Source of the DNA: Deltaproteobacteria bacterium
GTDB taxonomy: Bacteria > Myxococcota_A > Polyangia > Polyangiales > Polyangiaceae
Reading direction: 5' to 3'
NCBI GenBank assembly: GCA_016875405.1
Contig: VGRJ01000019.1
Coordinates: 1 to 61,678 of the forward strand
DNA length: 61,678 nucleotides
Shown here: piece after piece, positions 39,735 through 48,549 of the stretch
Layout of the letters: each line of letters begins with the position of its first letter
How positions within the stretch are numbered: position 1 is the first letter of the stretch
The notes under the pieces: model-generated
Seen by the model: the letters and a program-made list of their open reading frames with translations, nothing else
Told to the model about the DNA's origin: nothing
Databases searched by the model: none
Position numbers and translations under genes: made by a program

Positions 39735-42383
39735 TCAGCGCAAACGCCGCAACCGCTTCCGCGCTTCCGTGAGACCGCTGACGTTCGCGGGGTGCCTCCG
39801 CTGAGTCGGCGGCTGCGCTTCGTACGCCGCGACGATCGCCGCGACGACCTCTCGCTCGCGCTCCCGACGCCCGAGGCGCGCGAGGAGATCGGCCTGGAGC
39901 GAGAGGTAGCGAAGCCTGCGAGGCCCCTTCACGAGCGCGAGCGCCTGCTCGATGGCATGGAGCGCCTCCTCGTCGCGCCCGAGCGACGCCAGCGCCTGCG
40001 CGAGCCTCGCCCTCGGCTCGTATGCGCTCGGCATCTCGAGGGCGCGCTCCTGCAAGAGCGCGACGGCCCGCTCGCCTTCACGTGCGGCGAGGTAGAGGTT
40101 CATGCGGGCATAGTCGAACGCCGCGCGCGCCTCCGGGGAGCCCGCGCGGGCAGCGGCCTGCTCGAGGAGCGCGCGCTGACGATCCAGCAGCGCCTCGGCT
40201 TCCGGTGCCTCCCCTCGAGCGCGCAGGGCCACGGCGAGCTGAGCGAGCGCGTCGGACCGGTCGTCGACCGACGCGCCCGCCGAGGGGCTCGCGACCTCTC
40301 GACGGAGGCGCTCGATCGCCACGTCGTAGGCTCGCGCACGCGCGCCGGGATCCGAGAGTTTATCCGCGCAATCGAGCAGCGTGCCCGCGAGATCCGCAGG
40401 CACCGAGGCCCCGTCGGCGCGGGGAACTTCGAGGAGCCCGGTCTCGACGCACGCCGCGTGACGCCCCTCGCGTCGCTGACAGTAGAGCAGCCCCTTTACC
40501 GCCTCGCCTCGACGAGCGAAGCCGTCCCCGCCGAGCGCGAGCGCTCGCGCGAAGGCCCCGATCGCCTCGCCGCAGCGCCCAGCCGCAGCGGCCCGCGCGC
40601 CCGCGAGCAGGGCCGCAACCGCCGGATCGGGCTGACGCCCGCGAGCGTCGAGCGAGCCACGGACGAAGCGCACGAGCTCCTCGGCCGACGCCGAGCCCTC
40701 CCAGGCGCCGAGCACCGCACCGTCGCGAGGATCGAGCACGAAGAACGTCGGCCACACGCCGGGCCGATGCTTGCCGAGGAAGGCCGCGTTGCGCTCGTTC
40801 TCGCCGTCGACCGTCGCGAAGACCACCTCGCTCGCGAGCGCGGCGACGCGCGGATCCGGCAGCACGTACGCCTTCATGCTGAGGCAGGTGTGACACCAAG
40901 CCGCCCAGACATCGACGAGCACCGGAGCCCCGCGCGCGCGGCCCGCAGCGAGCGCGGCCGGCACGTCGTCATCGATCGTGGGGGGAGTAGGAGGAGTCGC
41001 AGGCGCGACGGATTCGCTCGACGTGGCGGCGTTCACCCTGGCCGGCGGCGCGGAGCTCGCGACCGGCGCGGCCGAGGCGCTCGTCGCACGAGGTCCGCTC
41101 GCCGTCGCGGAAGAGACTTCGCTCGCTGACGACGCGGACGGGGCGGTCTCGGGGCCCCGCACGAATGGCGCGCTCGACGGCGGCGCACTGCCGCACGCGC
41201 TCGATGCCCACGCGATGGCGCCGAAGAGGACCAGCATCGCGACGTGGCGGCTCCACGCGAACACCTCGAGGAGGACGCGCCGCCAGCGCTGCGCCAGGAG
41301 CTCGGAGCCGAAGCGCGCGAGCTCGTACGGGCCGTGATCGCTCTCGAGCACCAGACGATGTGCCTCCCCATCCGCCTCGATCGAGAGCCCCGTCACGCCG
41401 CCCAAGGCCAGCGCCGCGCCGTACCGGCCTTCGGGGGCGAGCGCGATCTCGCCGCGCCGAGACACCCACGGGGACGGCACGAGCCTGTCGCGATGAACGA
41501 CGAGGATCGGCTCCCCGTCGGCCTCGTAGCGCGCGGAATGGAGGGCGATGTGCACGACCGCGTAGGAAGCGATCGCTGCGACCACACCGCATACCCCTGC
41601 GATCGCGGCGCGCTCACGCTGGCCTGCGTGCCACGCGAGCGAAGCGAGAACGCCACCGCCAAGCGCCGCCGACACGAGCGCGCCGAGCAGCAAGAGCTCA
41701 CGCCCGAGCGCGGCGCGTGGCCCCGCGCTCCCGCGGTTCCGAAGAACCCACCGCCCGGCCTCGCAGCGAAGCACGTAGGCCGCGAGCTCGTGCGCCGACA
41801 GCGACTCCGACGTGTCGCCCTCGAAGCCCGCGAGCTCGACGTCCCCGGCGGGCTCGTGCGGCGCGCCATCGACCGCGACGTCCTCGACGCGAGCGCCCTC
41901 GACCGGAACGCGGACCCTGCGCGCGAGGGCCACCGCGACCGCACGCGCGAGGCCTGAGTCCCCACCCTCGTGCACCGTGAGCCGTGTGTCGCCGTCGGCG
42001 TGGTCGCAGAGGAGCGCCACCTCGAAGCTGGCGCGCAGCCTCTCGCAGCGCGCCGCGTCGCAGCAGTGATCCTCGTGACGAACGAGCGCGACCGCGCGCG
42101 CCGAGAGGGCCTTCGTCTCGCCGCCGACGAGCGGCGCGACGACCAGGGCGGGCGAGTCCTCGAGCCGCAGCCACACCGGATCACGGGGCGCGGGTCCGTG
42201 AGCCTCGGTGCTCGCGACGAGCGGTACCCCGACTCGGAGGACGACGGGCGCCGCGCCGTCGAGCGCACGCACCACCTTGACAGGCGTCAAGGACGCATCA
42301 TGCACTCCGCCGAGCGCGTCGGCGCCCAGCGCCGCGAGCGCGCGCAGGACCCCCGCGCGTAGCCTCGCCGTCATCGCGTCCAT
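39735..42383 (-). CDS. Membrane protein with thioredoxin-like and TPR regions
   Basis: The product is about 882 aa. The N-terminal 240 residues are a soluble domain of unknown family. Membrane spans then appear (LLLLGALVSAALGGGVLASL, AIAGVCGVVAAIASYAVV and later VAMLVLFGAIAWASSACG). After a Ser/Ala-rich linker comes a thioredoxin-like fold, APVLVDVWAAWCHTCLSMKA with the redox site WCHTC near 493 and GVWPTFFVLDPRDG carrying the cis-Pro. The last 250 residues are TPR-like (CVETGLLEVPRA, ARLAQALASLGRDEEALHAI). The layout resembles the C-terminal domain of DsbD fused to TPRs, so reduction of envelope partners is likely. An alternative ATG is at 42374. It starts 4 bp after the protease stop. Confidence 0.8.
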   Translation of the reverse strand: MDAMTARLRAGVLRALAALGADALGGVHDASLTPVKVVRALDGAAPVVLRVGVPLVASTEAHGPAPRDPVWLRLEDSPALVVAPLVGGETKALSARAVALVRHEDHCCDAARCERLRASFEVALLCDHADGDTRLTVHEGGDSGLARAVAVALARRVRVPVEGARVEDVAVDGAPHEPAGDVELAGFEGDTSESLSAHELAAYVLRCEAGRWVLRNRGSAGPRAALGRELLLLGALVSAALGGGVLASLAWHAGQRERAAIAGVCGVVAAIASYAVVHIALHSARYEADGEPILVVHRDRLVPSPWVSRRGEIALAPEGRYGAALALGGVTGLSIEADGEAHRLVLESDHGPYELARFGSELLAQRWRRVLLEVFAWSRHVAMLVLFGAIAWASSACGSAPPSSAPFVRGPETAPSASSASEVSSATASGPRATSASAAPVASSAPPARVNAATSSESVAPATPPTPPTIDDDVPAALAAGRARGAPVLVDVWAAWCHTCLSMKAYVLPDPRVAALASEVVFATVDGENERNAAFLGKHRPGVWPTFFVLDPRDGAVLGAWEGSASAEELVRFVRGSLDARGRQPDPAVAALLAGARAAAAGRCGEAIGAFARALALGGDGFARRGEAVKGLLYCQRREGRHAACVETGLLEVPRADGASVPADLAGTLLDCADKLSDPGARARAYDVAIERLRREVASPSAGASVDDRSDALAQLAVALRARGEAPEAEALLDRQRALLEQAAARAGSPEARAAFDYARMNLYLAAREGERAVALLQERALEMPSAYEPRARLAQALASLGRDEEALHAIEQALALVKGPRRLRYLSLQADLLARLGRREREREVVAAIVAAYEAQPPTQRRHPANVSGLTEARKRLRRLR

Positions 42384-42387
42384 CGGG

Positions 42388-43476
42388 TCAACGTCGACGC
42401 GACGCGCTCGTCCGGGCTTCCGTGCGCCGCGACAGGAGCGCGAGCGCCGCGACGCTCGCAAAGGTCATCCAACCAGGCGCATCGTCCCGCTCGCCTGACG
42501 GCGACAAGGCGCACGTCGTCGAGAGCGCCGTGCCGCGGTGCTTGTCCAGCGTCACATCGCCAGCAGTCCATTGGTCGGACGCGCCCGCGCCGCTCGTCTG
42601 GCTCGCGCCGCCGGCGCCCGTCGCCCCGACGCTAGAGCTCGCAGCGACCGAATCGGACGACGAGCCGCCTGCCCCGCTCGTGGCAGAGCTCGACGCGCTC
42701 GACGAGGTGCTCGCCCCGCCCGCGTTCGGGAGCGTCCCGACGAACGGCACGATGAAGGTGTCGAAGACGGCCGAGACGCGGCCGCTCACGCCGAAGACCG
42801 CGCAGTTCTCGTCGCCATAGGAGACGACGCCCGCGACACGACGCCCGTACGGAGTATCCACGAGCTGCGGGCCTCCGCTGTCGCCCAAGCATGGCCCGGA
42901 CTTCGGCTGGTCGTAGGCGAGCTGGAGCTTGGTGAGCTGGTCGATCGTGCCGAAGGCGCGGTGCCGCTTGGTCGTCGAGCCGTCGGGGCTCTTGATGAGC
43001 CCGTAGCCCGAATGCTCGATCGCCGCGCCGACCTGGAGGTCATCCTCGTCGGGCGACATCGGCAGCACCTGCGGTACCGCGCTCGAGGCCGTCTTCGCGC
43101 GGATTATCGCGAAGTCGTAGAGGATGTCACCCGACCCGCCCTTCCCCGAGTACTTCGGGTGCACCTCGTAGTCGACGACGTCGAGGACCTGCACCGGGTT
43201 GGTGTAGTCGGCGCCGCGGACCACCACATTGATCGGGTCACCTCCGAAGCAGTGCGCGGCGGTCAGGACGTACGCGGAGCCCTGCGCGACGTGGAGGATC
43301 GTCCCCGTACAGCCGCCCGTGTCGCTGAAAACCGCCACGACCGCGTCGTTCACGGTGTCGAGCGTCCCGTTGATGATCGAGGACTCATGCGCGGCGACCG
43401 TCTCGCCGTCATCCGGAGCGCAGGCCGCGAGCGCGGGCACGAAAGCCAGGAGCCATGAAAACCGTCTAGCCTGCAC
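42388..43476 (-). CDS. Trypsin-like serine protease lipoprotein with MYXO-CTERM-like tail
   Basis: The product is 362 aa. The GTG at 43476 has a strong GAGGAGG 7 nt upstream and opens a signal peptide with lipobox LAAC. The S1 fold starts at SSIINGT (a variant of IVGG), then YVLTAAHCFGG (His), DILYDFAIIRAK (Asp) and GPCLGDSGGPQLVD (Ser), with GVVSYGDENCAVFG forming the specificity region. A Ser/Gly/Ala linker and a C-terminal Cys, hydrophobic stretch and Arg cluster follow, resembling MYXO-CTERM; both a lipobox and such a tail in one protein is odd. It leads the leftward envelope operon. Confidence 0.88.
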   Translation of the reverse strand: MQARRFSWLLAFVPALAACAPDDGETVAAHESSIINGTLDTVNDAVVAVFSDTGGCTGTILHVAQGSAYVLTAAHCFGGDPINVVVRGADYTNPVQVLDVVDYEVHPKYSGKGGSGDILYDFAIIRAKTASSAVPQVLPMSPDEDDLQVGAAIEHSGYGLIKSPDGSTTKRHRAFGTIDQLTKLQLAYDQPKSGPCLGDSGGPQLVDTPYGRRVAGVVSYGDENCAVFGVSGRVSAVFDTFIVPFVGTLPNAGGASTSSSASSSATSGAGGSSSDSVAASSSVGATGAGGASQTSGAGASDQWTAGDVTLDKHRGTALSTTCALSPSGERDDAPGWMTFASVAALALLSRRTEARTSASRRR

Positions 43477-43551
43477 CTTGTACCTCCTCGAAGTCGCGCC
43501 GAAGGATAGCAGAGGCCGCGCGCGCGTGGACGTTGCGTCTTCCGGACGACG

Positions 43552-44294
43552 ATGACGACGCGAGCGCCCCTCAGGAGACGCGGCACCGCGAGTTGCTGGC
43601 AGCGACGAACGCGACCACGAAACGTAGCGGATTGCCCTCACAGATGGCGGAGCACGTGGCTCGCGACGGCCTTGACTTCGACGACGGCCTGCTCGGTCGA
43701 CGGGGAGTTCCTCTTCGGCGAGGGCGGCTCCACGGGCGCCGGAGGGTCGAGCGATGCCGCGAGCTCCGGAGCAGGCGGGGCGCCCTGGTCGGGGACCGCA
43801 TCGAGCGGCCTCGGGGCATCGAGCAGCGCGTCCGCGGGAGCGAGCGGCTCGTCGGGCGGCGCGCCCTTGCCACTGCCGTGCGACGAGGTCACCGGCGACG
43901 GAAACGCGGGCGAGTCCTGCTGCCGGAACTCTACGGGGTGTATGGGGCGCCACTCGGCGCTTGTGTCTCCGGCCCGCCAAAGAGCGAAAACTGCGTGACC
44001 ATGGGCCACGGCTACGGTCCCGAGACGCTCATCGAGTGCAGCTCGAGCGACCAGTGCTCCAACGGCGAGGTCTGCTGCGCGACGCGCACCACCTACCATC
44101 AGGGGAACCAGGCCGGCGACCTCTACGAGAGCCTCCGCTGCGAGGCCTCCTGCTCCTACCCCGGCTTCGTCACCTGCAAGCCGGGCGTCACGGTGTGCCC
44201 GACCCTGCAGACCCAGAACGGCCCGGTGCAGCTCATCTGCAAGGCGAGCCAGCTCCTCCCCGCCGGCTACACGGTCTGCGGCTTTCCGCAGTAG
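43552..44294 (+). pseudogene. Cys-rich secreted protein gene split by a one-base frameshift
   Basis: Two frames look coding in succession. The first ends in a Ser/Gly linker and then GESCCRNSTGCMG; the second continues ACVSGPPKSENCVTMGHGYG with further Cys pairs (IECSSSDQCSNGEVCC, LRCEASCSYPGF) to a stop at 44294. They join if one G is added to the GGGG run at 43944-43947, giving CMGAPLGACVSG. So a 1-base deletion, real or from sequencing, has split the gene. The N-terminus is also uncertain: an ATG at 43552 starts the first frame, but the hydrophobic WLATALTSTTAC segment lies about 35 residues later. I do not know its function; it resembles secreted Cys-rich proteins of this group. Confidence 0.7.
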
Positions 44295-44304
44295 CGCTGC
44301 GCCC

Positions 44305-45888
44305 CTAGCGCCGTGCCTCGTAGTCGGGCTCGACGCGGAGCGGCGGCGTCAGGCCAACGGCCTCGACCCGCAGTCCGCGGCCCGGGAAGAACAGGTCGTC
44401 GACCGATACGCGCCGCCCTTTTCCGTCACGCAGCGCCACGCGCCGCACGAGCGCGTCGCTCCGATTCATCACGCAGGCGCCCGCAGCGCTCGCGTCACAC
44501 GCGATAAAGGGTGGGAACGTCTCGAGGAGCAGCCCCCGCTGCCGCTCCTCGAGCGGCGAGAGCACTCCGAGCCCGCGCGTCAGCGCGACCGCCCGCTCGT
44601 CGCCCAGATAGGCGAGCATGGTCGCCGCGTGAAGGCGCACCGAGGCGGGCGTCTTCCCCTCGAGCAGCCGTACGAACGTGTCGGCCGGCGCGAACGGTGC
44701 TCGCTCCGACGCCTCCGAAAAGTAGCTCGTCACCTTGAGCGCGTCGCCGCGGCTACGGACGCGCCAGCGCACCGCGCCTCCTGGCTCGAGCGCGTGCGGC
44801 CACGAGAGCCCGCGCTCTTGGATGTTCTTGCGCTCGTTGCCGTCGCGACGCCAGAACGTGAAGACGAGCGCGACCTCGGGCATCGTCACCGTGGTCCCGT
44901 TGACGACTTGAACGTCGAGCTCGATCACGTCCTTGCCGCGGTGCGCGACGGGATAGACCGCCTCGGGTCGCAGCAGCACCGCGTCGAGCTCCCCGCGCAG
45001 CGGCGTGACGAGGATCGCGACGCCCGGCGGAGGCGCAGACCAGAGCGTCGAATCGGCGCGGACGCAGCGGCACGAAGCGCGACGCGGCGCGACGTCGACG
45101 CGCGCATGCTCGAGGATGCGCGGGACGTCCGTGAAGAGTCTGCCGCGAGCCTCCGGCACCGGGAGCCGCACCCTCGCCACGACGCCGAAGCGCTTGACCA
45201 GCAGCGTCGCGCCGACGAGACCAACGAGACCGACGACCACCGCCGGAACGAGCCAGCGCGGACGGGCGACGGCCGCGAGCGTCGCCACCGCGAGCTCGTC
45301 GTCACGGACGTCGACGACCTCGACGTCCCCCGGAGTGATGCCGAGTCGCTCGGCGAGCCTCGCCTCGAGCTCGCGCGACAGGCGCTCGGCCGCAGCGCCC
45401 CCTTGGAGCCACCGCGCACGAAGGCGTGACATGGCGCTCCACGCGAGCCAGGCGACGCCGAGCCCGACGACCGTCGATACCGTGCGCCCGAGATTGCCGC
45501 GACCGCCAAGGAAGAACGCGGCGAGCCCGAGAAACGACGCGACGACGACCCCCACGAGCTTCGACCACGAGGCAAGCGAGCTCACCCGCGGGAGGCGCGC
45601 GTCGAGCTCGCGCTGCACGCGCGTGAGCACGAAGCGGTTGAACGGGAAGAGCACGCGCGGATCGAACGACACGACGAGGTAGGGCCCGGTCCGTACGAGC
45701 CCTCGCAGCGCCGAATAGGGGACGACGAGCGTCGCGTGCTGCGCCTCGCCACCCAAGGCGAAGCCCCGCACGTGCGGCCGCACGCCCGCGAGCTCGAGTA
45801 CGATGCCTTGCGGACCGAGCGTGAGCGCGATCTGCCCAACCGCGTTCGCTGCCGGGTGCGAAACCGCGAGCGCGGCGAAGCGATTCAT
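44305..45888 (-). CDS. Multi-span membrane protein of unknown function
   Basis: The product is 527 aa. Hydrophobic spans are visible near 110-160 (LVGVVVASFLGLAAFFLGG and TVVGLGVAWLAWSAM) and near 215-235 (LVPAVVVGLVGLVGATLLV). The N-terminal region reads like a PH-like beta domain (LGPQGIVLELAGVRP, LVVPYSALRGLVRTG). The C-terminal half is soluble, with an Ig-like DVQVVNGTTVTMPEVALVF segment and two Cys pairs. No family is recognised. It is the last gene of a four-gene leftward operon (lipoprotein, TerB-like, kinase, this), 46 bp after the kinase stop. The PH-like start and the kinase next to it suggest a membrane-associated signalling role. Confidence 0.72.
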   Translation of the reverse strand: MNRFAALAVSHPAANAVGQIALTLGPQGIVLELAGVRPHVRGFALGGEAQHATLVVPYSALRGLVRTGPYLVVSFDPRVLFPFNRFVLTRVQRELDARLPRVSSLASWSKLVGVVVASFLGLAAFFLGGRGNLGRTVSTVVGLGVAWLAWSAMSRLRARWLQGGAAAERLSRELEARLAERLGITPGDVEVVDVRDDELAVATLAAVARPRWLVPAVVVGLVGLVGATLLVKRFGVVARVRLPVPEARGRLFTDVPRILEHARVDVAPRRASCRCVRADSTLWSAPPPGVAILVTPLRGELDAVLLRPEAVYPVAHRGKDVIELDVQVVNGTTVTMPEVALVFTFWRRDGNERKNIQERGLSWPHALEPGGAVRWRVRSRGDALKVTSYFSEASERAPFAPADTFVRLLEGKTPASVRLHAATMLAYLGDERAVALTRGLGVLSPLEERQRGLLLETFPPFIACDASAAGACVMNRSDALVRRVALRDGKGRRVSVDDLFFPGRGLRVEAVGLTPPLRVEPDYEARR

Positions 45889-45934
45889 GCGGCCGAGCCT
45901 CCGCGGCTCGCGGCACGACGAACGCGAATCGAGC

Positions 45935-46831
45935 TCACCGGAACGAGGGCGGCACCGCGGGGTTCACGTGGCGCAGCATCCTGAGATCTTCCCACACGTC
46001 GCGAGCGAGCTGGTAGCGATAGGCGTCGCGTCGACGCAAGAGCTTCGCGATGACGTTCCCGATCGGCGTCCCAAGCGTCTCGGCGCGCTGCCGTGGGTAG
46101 CCTTCGGCGATCGAACGCGTCAGCTCGGTGTAGCTCGTGCCCTCGGGGATCGCGCTCTGACCGGTGTGCATCGAGAACATGAGGAGCCCGAGCTGGTAGA
46201 GATCGCTCTGGCGCGTGGTGTACCCCGCGGTGACGAGCTCGGGCGTCAGGATCTTCGGGTTCGCGACCTGCGGGCGAAACCAGTTGTCGCTCTCGAGCTG
46301 ATGCGAGACTCCGAAGTCGGTGATCTTCACCACCGGCGGCGGGAGCCCGACGCCCGGCCGGTACAAGGACTCCGCGTTCGTGAGCAAGACGTTGCCGCCG
46401 TGCAGATCGGAGTGCACGAGGCCGTTGTCGTGCAGGTAATCGAGGGCGACCAGCAGCTGCCTCGTGAGCTCGATCAAGAGATCGTCCGGGAGCGGCTGCA
46501 CGAACAACGAGCGGAGGCTTGTGTCGCAGCGCTCGAGCGCGATGTAGAACAGGTAATTGAACTCGAACGCGTCGTAGATGTAGACGATGTTCGGGTGGCG
46601 GAAGCTCTCGAGTCGCCTCATCTCCGCGGACCACTCGCTCTTGACCGTCTCGTAGTGGCGGTTCGCGGGGCGAAACATCTTCAGCGCGTACCGCTGATCG
46701 AACGGCCCAACGGCCTCGTAGACGGAGCCGTACTGACCGTCGCCGATCAGCGCGCCGACCGTGTAGGTCCCACGCGCCGACGTGAGGACGCTGCCCGGCG
46801 TGGGAAACGGGATGATCGCCGAGATCGTCAC
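45935..46831 (-). CDS. Atypical protein kinase with an HSDLHGGN catalytic loop
   Basis: The product is 298 aa, little more than a kinase domain, from a GTG start. IGDGQYGSVYEA is the Gly loop, K51 in YALKMF the ATP-binding Lys, TDFG (171-174) the metal site. The catalytic loop reads HSDLHGGN (140-147) where Hanks kinases have HRDLKPxN: the catalytic Asp and the Asn are kept but Arg and Lys are replaced by Ser and His, as in aminoglycoside-phosphotransferase-like and ABC1-type kinases (HGDLHxGN). The C-lobe fits a Hanks kinase (SDLYQLGLLMFSMHTG). So either a small-molecule or protein kinase is possible. It lies 18 bp after the TerB-like gene. Confidence 0.82.
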   Translation of the reverse strand: MTISAIIPFPTPGSVLTSARGTYTVGALIGDGQYGSVYEAVGPFDQRYALKMFRPANRHYETVKSEWSAEMRRLESFRHPNIVYIYDAFEFNYLFYIALERCDTSLRSLFVQPLPDDLLIELTRQLLVALDYLHDNGLVHSDLHGGNVLLTNAESLYRPGVGLPPPVVKITDFGVSHQLESDNWFRPQVANPKILTPELVTAGYTTRQSDLYQLGLLMFSMHTGQSAIPEGTSYTELTRSIAEGYPRQRAETLGTPIGNVIAKLLRRRDAYRYQLARDVWEDLRMLRHVNPAVPPSFR

Positions 46832-46849
46832 CGCGCCCGGCCCCTTTGG

Positions 46850-47293
46850 TCAGCGCGCCGACGCCTGCGCGCGCACGAGATCGGCCGCGCGATCAACGTC
46901 GAGCGCGAGGCCCTCGGCGAGCTCGAGCAGGAGCTCGCGCTCCGAGGTGCGAATGACCCCATCCGAGGCGATGATTCGCGCCGCGAGGACGAGCGCACCC
47001 TCGCACGCCGAGGCGCTGCCGAGCCGCTCGCGGACGCTGGTCACCCGCGCCTCGCGCCCCTCGCGAACGAGCGCCTCGCGCGCCGCGGCGAGCTGCTCCT
47101 CGAGCCGCGCGTTGGACAGCTCGCCGGCGAGCTCCGTCCCCTCGACGAGCGACGAGAGCGCCTCGGCGAGCGACCGACGCTCGTCCGCCTCGAACCCTCC
47201 GTCCGCCTCACCGGCGAGGGCCATGGTCTCGATCAGCGCGCCGAGCTGCGTGGCGTCGAGCGCACCAAAATACTGGCCGAGCTCTCCTGACAT
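46850..47293 (-). CDS. TerB-like (tellurite-resistance B fold) protein
   Basis: The product is 147 aa, all helical by eye. ALIETMALAGEADGGFEADER and VLAARIIASDGVIRTSERELL are two copies of the helix pair with an acidic turn found in TerB domains, in which D/E residues at the turns bind metal. TerB proteins occur with stress, phage-defence and signalling modules at the membrane. The start at 47293 gives MSGELGQYFG. It is second in the operon lipoprotein / TerB-like / kinase / membrane protein, 32 bp after the lipoprotein and 18 bp before the kinase. Confidence 0.68.
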   Translation of the reverse strand: MSGELGQYFGALDATQLGALIETMALAGEADGGFEADERRSLAEALSSLVEGTELAGELSNARLEEQLAAAREALVREGREARVTSVRERLGSASACEGALVLAARIIASDGVIRTSERELLLELAEGLALDVDRAADLVRAQASAR

Positions 47294-47325
47294 GTCGCAG
47301 TGCCTACACCGACCAGGCGACGGTG

Positions 47326-47682
47326 TCACTTCGTCGGGTTCGTCTGCCCCGCGAGCTCACGGAAAACGCAGAGGCCCTGCTTGCAGTAAATCTCGGGGGT
47401 GTCGCGGCAGGTCGCCTTCGCCTCGACGCACTTGCCCTGATCGAACTTCTCTTTGAACTCGAGGACACGCGCCTTGTTCTTGGAGCTCACCGGCTTCGCG
47501 CAGCCGGGCCAGTTCGTGGGGACGCAGTCGGCGTCGTCCGCGCAGACGTGCGCCGAGTTGATGACCTCGAAGGCCTGGCCGCGGAGCACCTCGCACTGAG
47601 CGTCCTCGAGCTTATTGCTGCAGCCGGAGGCGCTGAAGAACGCGACCGTCCAGCCGACGACCGCCATCGCTTCCTTTTTCAT
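47326..47682 (-). CDS. Small Cys-rich lipoprotein
   Basis: The product is 118 aa. The signal MKKEAMAVVGWTVAFF ends in lipobox SASGC. After it come eight or so Cys in DAQCEVL, HVCADDADCVPTNWPGCAKP, GKCVEAKATCRDT and IYCKQGLCVF, ending in a positive tail. The spacing suggests three or four disulfides in a small exported domain. I do not recognise the family, although similar DADC...W-x-x-C proteins are common in Myxococcota. It leads the operon with the TerB-like and kinase genes; it could be an outside sensor for that set, but this is inference. Confidence 0.78.
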   Translation of the reverse strand: MKKEAMAVVGWTVAFFSASGCSNKLEDAQCEVLRGQAFEVINSAHVCADDADCVPTNWPGCAKPVSSKNKARVLEFKEKFDQGKCVEAKATCRDTPEIYCKQGLCVFRELAGQTNPTK

Positions 47683-47729
47683 CGCCGAAGGGCTAACACG
47701 CCGGCGCCGCTCTGCACAGACTCGTCGCG

Positions 47730-48539
47730 ATGCGCTGCACCGTCCTCACCATCAACCTGTGGAACCGCTCCGGCCCGTGGGAAGCGCGCGCCGCTCTGCT
47801 GCGCGCCGGGATCGCGTCGCTAGCTCCGGACGTGATTGGGATGCAAGAGGTCATGAGCGACGGCTCGCACTCGCTCGCGCACGAGCTCGCGGCGGACCTC
47901 GGCTATGGGGTGGCGTACGGCGAAGCCAAGCCGCTCGGCGGCGGGATCACCTTCGGAAACGCCGCACTGTCACGCTGGCCGGTCGCAGTGCGTGAGGTCG
48001 TGCCGCTCCCGGGCGCCGGCACCGACGAACAGCGGAGCGTCCTCTTCTCCGAGGTGACGACGCCGAGCGGCGCGCTCCCGTTTCTCGTCACCCACCTCGC
48101 GTGGCGCATGCAGCACGGCTTCGTGCGCGAGGCTCAGGTCGCTGCCATCGCCGAGGCCATCGCGGAGCGCGAGCCCACGCGCGAGGATCGGCTGCCGCTC
48201 GTCTTGGTCGGCGACCTCAACGCCCGCCCCGACGCGACCGAAATCCGCTTCTTGAAGGGCCTCCACTCGCTCGGCGGTGCGAGCCTGCATCTGCTCGATG
48301 CGTTCGAGCTCGCAGGCGAGGGACCGGGTCACACCTTCGATGGCCGTTCGAACCCGTTCGCCGCGCCGATGAACGAGCCGCCACGGCGCATCGACTACGT
48401 GCTCTTACGCAGCCCCGACGAGTGGCACCGCGGGAGCGTCGTCTCGGCGCGCGTCGTGCTCGACTCCGTCGTCGACGGAGTCGCCGCCTCCGACCATTTC
48501 GGCGTCCTCGCCGAGCTCGACCTCGGGCGTCCCCGCTAG
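47730..48539 (+). CDS. Endonuclease/exonuclease/phosphatase (EEP) family hydrolase
   Basis: The product is 269 aa. It keeps the EEP core: TINLWN (metal Asn), DVIGMQEV (Glu), VTHLAWRMQHGF, LVGDLNARPDATEI (Asp/Asn), RRIDYVLLR and ASDHFGVLAEL (Asp-His pair). There is no signal peptide, so it should be cytosolic. The family includes DNases, inositol-phosphate phosphatases and sphingomyelinases; the length and lack of DNA-binding extensions suit a phosphodiesterase acting on a small or lipid substrate, but this is not settled. It is transcribed alone, divergent from the lipoprotein and convergent with the Hsp70 operon. Confidence 0.88.
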   Translation: MRCTVLTINLWNRSGPWEARAALLRAGIASLAPDVIGMQEVMSDGSHSLAHELAADLGYGVAYGEAKPLGGGITFGNAALSRWPVAVREVVPLPGAGTDEQRSVLFSEVTTPSGALPFLVTHLAWRMQHGFVREAQVAAIAEAIAEREPTREDRLPLVLVGDLNARPDATEIRFLKGLHSLGGASLHLLDAFELAGEGPGHTFDGRSNPFAAPMNEPPRRIDYVLLRSPDEWHRGSVVSARVVLDSVVDGVAASDHFGVLAELDLGRPR

Positions 48540-48549
48540 GCCGCGCGCG

